Shown here: one piece after another, positions 42,640 to 53,600 of the stretch | Numbering within the stretch: the first letter of the stretch is position 1 | How the letters are laid out: every line of letters starts with the position of its first letter | Origin: Dendrobium chrysotoxum | Lineage: Eukaryota > Streptophyta > Magnoliopsida > Asparagales > Orchidaceae | Direction: 5' to 3' | Length of the DNA: 64,000 bases | NCBI GenBank assembly: GCA_019925795.1 | Contig: CM034307.1 | Coordinates: forward strand, 16,141,197 to 16,205,196 | Made by a program: the position numbers and the translations under genes | The notes under the pieces: model-generated | The model's database searches: none | Seen by the model: the letters and a program-made list of their open reading frames with translations, nothing else | What the model was told of the DNA's origin: nothing

Positions 42640-44560
42640 CTTTTTTTTCTCCTTGAGAAGTCAACTTCAACTTTGTAGAAGACCCCAAAAGTTGGTTCTG
42701 GCTAGATTAAAAGATAGCTCTAAATCTTCCCTTTCTCTCTCTATTTCTCTCTTGCACTTTGCTAATATAGGATTTGGAACCTATGGGATAAGGGGAAAAG
42801 ACTTGTAGAGGGTAATGAAAGCTCTGGAGATGCTAAAGGAAAGAATTTGGGGGTTGGAATTAGCTAAGAGAATGCCAAGCGATGGAAAGGAGGGTATATG
42901 TTGCTTTTTCCCACCTTAAACTATAGCCTTTATTTTGGATGGTTGAGATTGATTGGAGGAGCCCTTTGACATTTTCCACCTATCCAAAATGGTTTGGAGC
43001 CAGAGAAATGGCATCTTGGGAGAGAGTGACTTCGTTGGTCTCATGTGAGGGAAGGGGACCACTTCTTTGCCCTCTTGGCAAAGCTAAGCCTTGGGTTTGG
43101 TCTAAAAGATGGTTTAAGAATGCTTTAGGCAAAATTTGAGTAGGTTTAAGCAAGAAAACCTAGGGGGAATGGATTGGTTAATGGAAGCTTGACCCATTAA
43201 CTAATATTATTTATTTTGAAAGGTTTTGTAAACTTTTTGACTAGTTAACAAGTCAATGTTGACTGGGATAAGTTAGAAAGGGGTCATGCATACAGTAGGA
43301 AGAGTGTCCAAGGGTTTGAGCCCAATGGTTGGAAGTTTGGATGGAGATTTGACTACATGTATGGATTTAACCCTTCATGTTGAATAAACCAATGATGACT
43401 TAACCAATGATAATGTTGGACATACTTAGAAGATCCAATGAAATGATTTTGAATGTTCAATTTGGTTTGATAATGCTTGGAGCATTGAATTTGACTTTGG
43501 TTAAGCGTATGGTTTATTTTGATCAACCAGGTCAAATTAAGGGATGGAGTTAGGTCTAATAGGTTCAAAATGATATTTTGGATCCAATGGAGGTGATCCC
43601 ATGCAATTGTGGGGACTCCCTGCATGAAGTGCATATTTGGGCCCTTAAGGGGCATTTTTGTCAACCATGGTTCACTTGGTTAACTTGGTCAAATGAAAAC
43701 TTGATTTTTAGTTCAATACACTCCAAATGGTATTTAGAATGCATAGGATTAGAATAAGCCATGTTGAGGTTTAAGGGAAAGATTAATTTTCCCTTAAGGA
43801 ATTTTTGGTTTTAGTGGGCCCTTGGTCAGCCAGTCCACCAAAGGTTAATATTTATGTTTAACATGTCATAGGAAAGGTCATGGAAATGTTCATGAGTTTT
43901 GGGGAAGGTCCTAAGTTCAAATTCCATAAGGTACATAGTTTAGTTGCATGGGCTATAAATATTTAAGTGATTTGCAGCCTTTGGAAATCAATTGAATTTT
44001 AGGGGTTAAAGGACTTATATTGCTCTCAAATTTGGAGAGTTGACCCTAGAGATATGATTAATAAATATGCATTTTATGGATCATAAATCAGAGGTCATTT
44101 GGTTTGGTTTTTTGATAATTGAAAAATCACTAAAAAAGGGTTATGGGACATATGCTATTGGCTTTAATTTTGGTTTGAAATTTTGGATTTGATCTTTATT
44201 TTGGGTTTGGTAAATTGAATTTGATTTACCCATACCAATAATAACCATTTAAGTGATTGTCAGTTATTGGGTGGAAGTGATCAAGTGGTAGTCACTAGAT
44301 GATCTCTACTTAAGGAAATTTGGATTTGATTTCTGGTTGGTTCTAAATTTGGATTGAGTTTGAATTTAGTTTTGATTTTTTTTTTAATTAGCCTCGCATA
44401 AAAGTGTGGTCAACAAATAGACCCCGAATATGTGTAGTAGAATAAATTTTTACTGCTCATATTGGCATTGACCAATTTGATGGCTCAAGTTTTGGATTTG
44501 GATACTAAGGAAAGGAAGCACCTAACCTCAGGTCTATACGATGTTGATAGGGGACTGACA
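42640..44560. other. Unassigned DNA
   Basis: No convincing gene. Open frames at 42939-43139 and 43353-43664 are short and without motifs. The stretch is richer in G and T than its neighbours and has many TTGG/CCAA words. Confidence 0.4.
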
Positions 44561-44569
44561 CCTAATAGA

Positions 44570-45690
44570 TAGGTTTCTTTAGATTTTTATTTACCTCTAG
44601 ATCTAAGGATGGAAGGACAAGGTCTCACACCAAACCTTATGATGTTAAAGAGGTGGTTAGGCTATGAAAGGGCCTGGTAAGCTTAAATCTAACCTTAGCT
44701 AGCAAGATCTTAGAAGATAAGAAGCATAGGGAATCACACCTATTCCTACAAGATTGAGATTTCTTGGAATTATATTTACCTTTAGGTTTAGGGAAAGGTA
44801 TCACACCTAACCTGAAGAGACTTAAGATGACCAAATTATGAAGGGGCCTAACAGGCTTAAATCCAACACAAGCTAGTCAAGATCATAGGAGATAGAAAGC
44901 ATGGGGACTCACACCTATTCTAAAAGATTAAAGGATTTCTTTGAATTTTATATGGTGTTAATATGATTACACAAAGGGCTTGCTCCATTATTAGTAAATT
45001 CAGTCTTAAGGAAAGGAAGCATGGGGACCCACACATAACCTTTCAAGACCAAAAGAGTTTGGTTTTTTATACTAGGGAGGTGCCACAAAGGGCTTGCTCC
45101 ACCACTAACAAGATTTAATCCTACGGAAAGGAAGCATAGGGACTCACACCTAACCTTAAGGATTAGAAGAATTTAATTTTGATACTAAGATGGAGACACA
45201 TAGTGCTTGCTCCACCACTAATGAATTTAATCATAAGGAAAGGAAGCATGAGAACTCACACTTAACCTTAAGGATTAGAGAATTTTGGTTTTGACACTGG
45301 GATGGTGCCACAAAAGGCTTTCTCCATCACCAGTAGATTTAATTGTATGAAAAGAAAATACAGGGACTCACATCTAACCTTAAGGATTAGAGGTTTTTTG
45401 TTCTGATATTAGGATAGTGCCACATAGGGCTTGCTCCACCACTAGTGGATTTAATCCTAAGGAAAGAAAGCAAGGGGACTCACACTTAACCTTAAGGATT
45501 AGAAGATTTGATTTGATACTAGGATTATGCCATATACACTTATTCCATCACCAGTGGATTTAATCCTAAGGAGAGTAAGAACAAGTACGCACACCTAACC
45601 TTAGGAAAGAGAAGATTTTGATTTAATACTAGGATCGTGCCATAGAGGGATTGCTCCATCACTAGTCAATTTATATTAGGTTTCTTTTGG
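44570..45690. repeat. Tandem repeat, about 112-bp unit (plus two 187-bp units)
   Basis: Units start at about 44952, 45070, 45183, 45295, 45407, 45517 and 45627, so the period is 110-118 bp. Each holds GTGCCACAAAGGGCTTGCTC, then TTTAATCCTAAGGAAAGGAA, then ACTCACACCTAACCTTAAGG. Before them, two longer related units of about 187 bp lie near 44573-44760 and 44760-44945. The block abuts the truncated RNase H of the gypsy element at about 45690. Confidence 0.85.
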
Positions 45691-47103
45691 AATGAGTCAT
45701 CAGCTAATATAATAGAGGGCATATTCCTTGGCCTCTTCATTGACTTGTGCAAACAGGGAACCAAGCGACTCATCTAGAGCTGCGATGTAAAAGATCAATG
45801 GCTTCACTGGAATAAGGGCTTCCAAGATTGGAGGATATATAAGATACTATTTGATATTCTCGAAGGCATTTTGACATTTCTCATCTCATATAAATTTAGA
45901 GTCCTTTTCAACTAGGACAGAGAAAGGTTGTCATCTTCTAGAGAGATTGGAAATTAATCTTTTTATATATGTAATCCTACCTTAAAGGGACCTTAGCTGA
46001 GTGAGGCTTTTAGGAGGTAACATATATAAGATAGCTTTGATCATAGCATGATCAATTTCAATTCCATGGTGCCCTACTACAAAAGCCAAAAATTTCCCAT
46101 AAGTGATGCTAATAACACACTTCAAGGGATTATTTTTGAGGTCATAGCGGTACAACTGCTCAAAAATAATTTTTAAGTCATATAGGTGAGCCTCTTTTAC
46201 TTTTCTTTTGATGCCCAAATCATTGATTTATCATTCTATTTGATTATTGATAAGTACATCAAAAATTTGGGTCATAGCCTGCTGGTAGGTTGCACCAGCA
46301 TTTTCTTAGACCAAATGGCATCACCATATAATAAAAGATACATATAGGAGTTCTAAAAATGGTGTTTCTCTTATCTTCTTAGGCTATCTTGATTTGGTTA
46401 TATCCAAATCAGCCATCCATAAAGGAGAAACTAACATGAGAAGAGGCAATATCCACCATAAGTTTAGGTATGGAGAAGAGAAACTCACCTTTGGGATAAG
46501 CTTTATTTAGATATCAATAATGGGTGCAGATTCCAATTTGACCATTTTTCTTTCAAACTGGTACGTCTCTAGCTACCCAAGAGGGATACAGCTCTTCTTG
46601 AGTAAATTTTACCTCGACCAATTTCTTAATTTTAGAATAACTTATTCTTCATTCTCTAAATGCATATGTTATAAAGCATGTTTAATTGGAATGGAATTAA
46701 GTCAAACCCTAAGTTTATGGATAGCTACATCAGAGGATAAGCCCAACATTTCATCGTATGTTAAGGTAAAGTAATCCTTAAACTCAAAAAGGAGTTTGAT
46801 TAGATCATTCATTTCATTTTCACTCAATAAGGAGCTAATGAAGGTAGTGTGAAATTTATCCTCTATTTCAAGGTTAATTTTTTTTAATTCATCAACTGTT
46901 GATTTAATTTCTTCCTCAAATTTTGAGGATTCATCCCCATCTTGAAGTTCATATAAGTCATCTGATGTTTCTAAACAAAGCTTATCAAGATAATATACTA
47001 TTTCAATAAGGACCCTTTCAGATTCAAGATGATTCATTATCACGAGACAACATTCATCATTTTCAAATGACGCAATGGTACCAAAGTTAATACCACTATT
47101 CAA
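45690..47103 (-). pseudogene. Gypsy RT and partial RNase H, broken
   Basis: The open piece 46702-47103 ends in the pre-RT linker. Through 46219-46700 frames show RT blocks such as ENAGATYQQAMTQIFD, but the YVDD position reads as stop plus IND, so catalysis is lost. The open piece 45982-46218 holds the RT/RNase H connection (HLYDLKIIFEQLYRYDLK, NPLKCV, GKFLAFVVGHHGIEID). RNase H starts near 45915 and stops near YYIS at about 45690. Confidence 0.85.
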
Positions 47104-47929
47104 AATTCTTTTATTTTTTGCATGCTAGAGGCTCTCATGGTATCTAGCTTGACCCTTGGTCCATTGACCTAGTGTGAAACCTTTAGAAATATAATTTCTT
47201 ACATAGAGAGGAAAATAGCCAAAAGATAATTCCATTAATTTATTGAAATCTTCCTCCTCGAGAATTACATTACCTTCTTTTTTGAGGTGTAGGGACAATG
47301 GAAGAACTTTTGGAATTTTCCTACTTCATCGCCTAGATTAGGAGATTCCTTAATTACTAACCCTGTAACCCTATCAACGGACAGTGATGTTAATGTTAAG
47401 GCTTTAATTATTTTACTAAGCTTTTCAAATATTATTAATTTAGGCTCATCACTTTGAGTTTTTGGAACCACATCCTCTAGATCACTATCTTGTTCTAAAG
47501 TGATATTAAATTTTGGAGGAGGATTTGTCTTTTAATAATCCAAAGGAATCATTGTTCCCTATACTTTTTGAGTCATTATCTAAACTTGACTCTAATTAAA
47601 TGCACATCAGGGGTGTTTTTTCTTTTGAATGAAGCATGGCCTCAACCATGTACTCTTTGGGTCATCCTCCGACCTTTCTGAGGGACAGTGTTTGGAGGCT
47701 AAAAGATCACACCCTTGACGTCATCTTCACTATCAATTTCTTTTCTTTCTTTACTTTTCTCTTTTTCTCTTTCTTTTTTCCTTTGACATTTCATTTCCTT
47801 TTTTGCTTTGTTTATTAGTTTTCTCCTCTTTGATTCTAATTTCACTTTTAGAATAAGTAGTCAACCTTTCATGTGTGTAGTATGCAGTATCTTTGTAGAT
47901 CCTGATTATATGAATAGAGAATGGTTGAA

Positions 47930-48290
47930 ACACCCTGAATCACATATTCAATGTCATCTCATTGATACTTGATGCATTAGTATAGAGTAGATGGAAGCAT
48001 CATCTATTCGCAGATCCAAGGCCTACCTAAAAACTCATTGAAGGACATTACTAAATTAATTATATAAAATTTAGCTTCCATTTTTAACTCTTCAATCTAT
48101 AATAAGGGTGTGATTGAACTTAATGCCTTCTGGCCATTTTCATCAAAACCACATAGTACTAGCTTATCATTAGTGAGCTTATGTGTGTCTACTTTTAGAT
48201 AGGTGAGAGTCTATATATTCATAATGTTGACCGATGCACCTGGATAAATAAGGACTCTACATAATCTAAAATTCCTCATATTTATGGAAA
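47930..48290 (-). pseudogene. Gypsy aspartic protease, broken
   Basis: Minus-strand reading gives VLIYPGASVNIM, where the family has an Asp at the Tyr position, so the catalytic residue is lost. It is followed by FNEFLGRPWI and PSTLY, the usual flap and C-terminal blocks of plant gypsy proteases. Stops lie in between. Confidence 0.75.
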
Positions 48291-48299
48291 TATAAAGTG

Positions 48300-50919
48300 G
48301 GCAGCCATGACAAATAATCCCTAGAAAAAGATCCCCATCAAAATAGATTACTCCTAGAATTCCTTTGAAATATAATGCTTTATCTTATAAAGTTGCAGCA
48401 AGCTGAGTTAAACAAATCTCTAGGTTGAGAAGTTCCTTGAATGAAGACTCACTCATTTCTTTTGAGAGAACGAGTGAATCATGGATACTCAACCTCACTG
48501 TCAATTTTATAAGATGGGATAAGATATTGTAATTAACCTTCGGAACATAATGATCATGACTCAGTACATTCAAAGAAGGATTTGGATGTTGGGTGGAAGT
48601 TTGAATCAAATTATTAGATGTGAATTATTTGCCTCTTTCTTTGGTTGGAAGCCTAAGCGGTAAGACTTTACTATTATGAAGATGTATCTCCATGATTTCC
48701 TTAGGGGGAGAAATAGTGGCATGGTCTACATTATCCTTTGGTGATCAACATCATATTTTGATGGAGAGTCTACATCTAAAAAATCTATCACGATAGGACT
48801 CCGTTAGAAATTAATTTTGGTGGTATCACTATCTAATAAGATTATAGGTTCATCATCCTCTGTAGAGGTCGAATTCAAAAGATCAATTTTTATGGAATTT
48901 TTATCGATCACTGTTAAATCTTAATTTTTAACTTTATTAGATTTTACTTTCACTTCACTTTCATTATTAATCATCATAATATATGCATAAGGATCTTTTA
49001 TAAATTTTTGACCCTTTATCTTTTATAGGGCATAAAGTCAGATAAAGAAAGTGGGGATAGGGGATCACTCCACCATACACCATCTAAATACATCTCTCAT
49101 CAACTATATATTTCCTCTCTATAAATTTGTCACTCATTTTCTTTTTATAGATTATAATAATTCCTACAACTACTTGACAGGAAATCATCTCAACATCCTC
49201 CTATAATGCCTCCAGCTAAATCTTCAAGATTGGGCCCCAGGCTCTTATAAGAAATTATTAAGAAAGTTCGTAATATTTATTAATCAACTTTTTAAATGTC
49301 TGGGATAAAATAATATCCCAATAACTTCTTTCTTCTCATCAAAAAATGCTTCAAGAATGGCATTCTAGAAGCCATTTCCTATAGGTTATTTACCTAGTTA
49401 AGTAATTTCTCAAAAGTCTTTATCATGAACCTCTTTAGGAGAAAAATAATAGGCTCGTGGCTTTTCTTTAATAAATTTCCACTACATATTGCGCTTAAAT
49501 TTGGGGTTCACACTTAATTGAGAGGTTTCGCCACCTCAAAATGTATTCAACTAGAGACTCTTCTGGCTTTTACTTTTTGACACCAGATTGCCTATAGTAA
49601 TATGATGTTGAGAGCTATATCTTTAAGAATAGACCCTCAAACTTAGCAAATATCCTCACTAAACTACTAGGTAGATTGGAATACCATTCAAAAGTAAGTC
49701 CAAAAAAGATTGCTAATAAACTAGAGACATAGTAGAGCATCACACTCTCTGGCATTTTAATAGCTTGCATAAAAATGAACCAGATGCTACCTCAAATTTT
49801 CTAAACCACTAAAGACTTTAAATAATAGTGGCACATTGCCCTTCAGATAAGGAACTAAATTATACGTCTCGAGATAGGCCCTGCCCTTCAGAATAGACAC
49901 GGTCCCTTGGGACTAGGCTAAGGCCTCCCTTACCTGGTTTTTAATTATTTATTTGATATCCTTTTCTGTCGGAGTTATAGGAACTATAGAGATCATTAGG
50001 GTTTGCTTTGGCCTTCAACTCTACTCACCCACCGTATGCACTGTTGGATGTAGCTGCTCAAGCTAAGATAGCTGTGTTTTAGCTAGCTGATTATGCATTT
50101 CTACATCTCTTTGCAGCATCTCTTCCACTTTGTTCTTGACATTTAATATGTGCTCATCTTTATTTTTTGAGCCTAGCTGACACATCTAAATTAGAATCCA
50201 CTATAGATTAATCCTCTTCTTTCTTTAGTAGAGCACTTCCATGATCAGTATCCCTAACCGATGATCTGGTCATTACTATAAAGACACTACTCGTAGGAAC
50301 ATCCCCCTCACTAGAGTCTATAAAAAGTCATCCTATTCTAGATCAAAGGATTCAATTATTTCTTTCTTCTTCAATATATCCCTGGTTTCTTGAACCACTA
50401 CATCAATGGGTCTCCACTCAATGTACTAAGGATTAATAAGCAAATAGTCATTATACTCCATCACCATTTGAAATTCTTTATGTTCTAACTTAACTATGAT
50501 TTCTTTGATTTTAATTTCTTGAGCTATATCAATGGACTCTTTTATCATCTCATTGTCAACTCTATTATTCTTGTTGTCCCGTACCTCCTCCCCTTTGACT
50601 GTTCCAGTGTTGGTAGACACAATGGTGGCATCTATAATGGGTCGTATGATCTCCTCCTTTGGAGATGGAGGAGGGATACGAGAAGGCAGCTCTACTCCAT
50701 CTGGTGAGGTAGAAACTTCATGTCTCTGGGCAAGGATCCAAGAGGCTATTATAGGTAACTGATCACCTTCACTTTTACCAACCTTGATTGGGACAAACTC
50801 TTGTTATGGAGACTTAGGCCTCTTGCCCTTCACTTGTGTTGTTTCTCCTTTTTCTCCTCTTTAGGTCTGACCATAATGGAGGTGATCTTAGAGACTACAT
50901 AGGATAAATTGGAGGCCTA
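48300..50919 (-). pseudogene. Gypsy gag region, broken
   Basis: At 49500-49900 the minus strand has the gag core (WYSNLPSSLVRIFAKFE, then EESLVEYILRWRNLS). Other parts have no clear motif; the open frames at 48385-48609 and 50426-50620 probably belong to gag or its linker. The part next to 50919 may be the gag N-terminus or leader. Confidence 0.6.
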
Positions 50920-52677
50920 TGTTGCAAATAAAAACTCAAGCATTATGATTTTGATGATAAAAATATTATTATTTTCGTATTGTTGTCTTCAATTAATCGT
51001 TATTATTAAATATCTACTTTTTTTTGCCCTGCTCACTAACATTTCAGGTTCACAGTTCACTTGCAACTTCAATCAGCTCAAGATTGGGTAGACTAGGGTT
51101 GACTCTATTTGTAATTTCAACTTTAATGTACTTTTACCTTCGTTGAGTCAAGTCATATATATGGTGGAAACTAAGCTGAGTAACCTTGCACATACATACT
51201 CAAGGGAGTGAGTTGCTAAGTTAAAAAATTTTCTATTTTTTGAACTAATCATATAATATAATTTATATTATACTCGATGATTAGTTAAATAGAAAACCTT
51301 AATTATGGCACCTCAATTAATTTAGATTGATTAAACTAATCATACTATATGATCCATATCATATAGGATGATTAATTAGAATCAGCAAAATAGCCACCAA
51401 TCACAACTTAGGTAATATTTTAATATTCAAATTTTGTGTCTAATCATACCATATGATATACGTCGTACTGTATGATATATGATAATCATGCCTAAATTGA
51501 TCATGTGATTAGGTGTTTAATTATGGTTAAATTATTCAACTAAATCGTACAGGATGATCGGAGATGATCATACTGTACGACCTGATTCCTGTATGCAATG
51601 ATAATTAAACACCACCCCTCATACTGGATGATTAACTATGTATTTGTAGTAATCGTACAGGATGATCATAGACAATTGTATTGGATGACTCGATTCCTAC
51701 ATGAATGATAATTAAATGTTGCCCCTCATACTTAGTGATTAGCTATGCGTTTGTACTAATTATATAGGATGATGTACCCAATCATATAGGATGATCAATA
51801 TAAACACTTGAACTGATCATACACTGGGTTGCAGTTCGTACTGCTAAAAGTGCAAATTTGAACTAATCATACATTATAATATTGGATCATACTGGATGAT
51901 CAGATGCGCCAAATTAAAATTTAACGCTTTTTTGGAGGCTCTCTATTTAAAGTCTTTCATTATCTTATTAAGAAGTCTTTTGGCTACTAATTATTTTGTT
52001 AGGGAGCGAAGATATGCTTAGCAGAGCGTCGGGAGAGACAAGAGAGGGAAAGTTTTTTATAAGGGAGATTTGTGAGGGATTCACAAGACTACTGCAAGCA
52101 AGGTTCTTCCTCGTCTTTTTTAAGCTTCTACCTTGATCCTTTAGAGGCTCCAAGAAGACATTCTGTAGCAACAAGTCCCAGGTTCTCTACATTCTCCAAG
52201 AGGGAGAAAAAGGATTATTGGTTCCTTACCGTCACCAAGAGGGTGTAAAAGGATTACAGGTTCTCTACCTTCACTAGAAGAGTGAAAAAGGATTTTAGGT
52301 TCTCTACCTTCATCGGGCTAGTGAAAAAGATTTTGTATGGGCTTCTCCACCTTGCTGTAGGAGAGACACTACTTTTAGTGTAATGCCTGAAAAGGAGGTC
52401 TCGAAGAAGTGGACATAGGTCAGGTTGGACTGAACCACTATAAATCTTTGTGTGCCTTTTTATTATTCTGTACTTTTATTTTTCTGTGGTTTACTTTATG
52501 GTTGACAAACTTTTAATTTTTGTTATTGTAATTTTAACTTGCGTCCGTATTAAGGGGATAAAGAAGCTTTCTTTTTGTTTAAAATTTTTAAGTAACCAAT
52601 TCACCCCCCCCCCCCCCCCCTCTCATGGTTAGCCCTGGGCTAGATTCTTTAGGTTTAACAACCTACATAAACTTTTA
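50920..52677 (+). repeat. Element C 5' LTR (1758 bp)
   Basis: It starts TGTTGCAAATAAAAACTC and ends CTTTTA (the CA end is mutated). Palindrome array at 51246-51900, TATA-like CTATTTAAAG at 51943-51952, a repeat of about 44 bp at 52180-52340 (GGTTCTCTACATTCTCC and variants) equivalent to the 39-bp repeat of A and B, and a C17 run at 52604-52620. The frame through the repeats has a stop. Confidence 0.9.
51246..51900 (+). repeat. Palindrome array in element C 5' LTR, AT-shifted
   Basis: Pairs align with those in A but with changed sequence and spacers of 4, 4, 4, 8, 8, 7 and 5 bp. Examples are ATCATACTATATGAT near 51344 and ATCGTACAGGATGAT near 51544. The last site ends at 51900, 42 bp before the TATA-like box, as in A and B. 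Confidence 0.88.
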
Positions 52678-52679
52678 AG

Positions 52680-52690
52680 TGGTATCAAAG
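52680..52690 (+). other. Primer-binding site of element C
   Basis: TGGTATCAAAG, one base from the tRNA-Met site of A, two bases after the LTR end. Confidence 0.85.
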
Positions 52691-52703
52691 AGGGATTCAA
52701 AAA

Positions 52704-53600
52704 TGAAGTTTTAGAAAACTATTGAAAAACAAACCAAGGCTTCTTTTGGTAATCATAATACTGTGGAAGAGTATTCAATCACATTATCACCTTTATTTGA
52801 TAGTATTCTTTTACATTTTTAGAAAATTTATGCCTTCCTTCATGCAATCTATTAAATATTGTATGTGGATGTTAGTTCAAGAAGGATATTCTACACCATC
52901 ACATTTTATAAATGGCATTAAAACTGAAATACCTTTTCTAAATGGAGTATAGATGATGGAGATTCAACCCAACTAAATACAAAATGTTTAAACTATTTTT
53001 TCTGTGTGTTAAAATCTGAAGATTACATATGTGTATCTACTTGCACAACTTGTAAAGAAATTTGGGATAAACTCTACATAACCTATGAAGGAACAAAGTA
53101 TAAAGAAATTTGCTTGATGAATTTGATTGAAAAGTTAAATAAGAAGTATCTTGATTTAACTCATGAGTATGATTCCTTAAAAGCATATCATATTGATCTA
53201 GAAAATTCATTAAAGGAATTATAGGCATGTCGAGATAAAGTTGATAATAGGGAGCATAAATTAAAAGTTGATAATGCAATTCTTAAAAGTGCAAATAAAA
53301 TTTTATAAGAAAAACTAACTGCTCCTAATGAAAATAAAACAACACCACAGCATGCATCATCTAAACCTAGGAAGAGGCACCATAACCCAAATAGATTTGT
53401 AAATCCATTCCCATGAGTTAGATATTTTTCCTGTGGCATGCTAGGACATATCTCGCACACTTACAATATCCATCATAGAACACATCCGGTATGGAGGCCA
53501 AAATAGCATAAACCACAGCATAACATGCAAGCATATCATCCTTCAATCCATAAGGTAGAACGTAAACTTATTTGGGTTCTAAAATCTAACCCTTGATGAT
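52704..53600 (+). pseudogene. Element C gag with internal deletion
   Basis: The N-terminal block (52722-52952) has FMQSIKYCMWMLVQEGY. At about 53098 the frame jumps from ITYEGTK to the coiled-coil part (LIEKLNKKYLDLTHEY), so the middle of gag including the first CCHC knuckle is deleted. The second knuckle area follows at 53410-53480. Stops occur at 53222 and elsewhere. Confidence 0.8.

Larger units (their letters stand above)
45690..50919 (-). mobile_element. Ty3/gypsy remnant (Tat-like), truncated at both ends
   Basis: On the minus strand the order is gag (about 49500-49900), protease (47930-48290), a linker and the RT N-terminus (46702-47103), RT (46219-46700) and RNase H start (45690-46218). 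The rest of RNase H, integrase and the 3' LTR are missing where the 112-bp repeats begin. The upstream side is cut by element C at 50919. The linker block (DEMLGLSSDVAIHKLRV) and the protease style fit Tat-type elements (inference from family knowledge). Many stops. Confidence 0.8.

Noticed and set aside
42939..43664. Open frames between the RTE LINE and the tandem repeats as host exons
   Set aside because: Short, without motifs, and without plausible splice signals; I could not connect them into a gene model.
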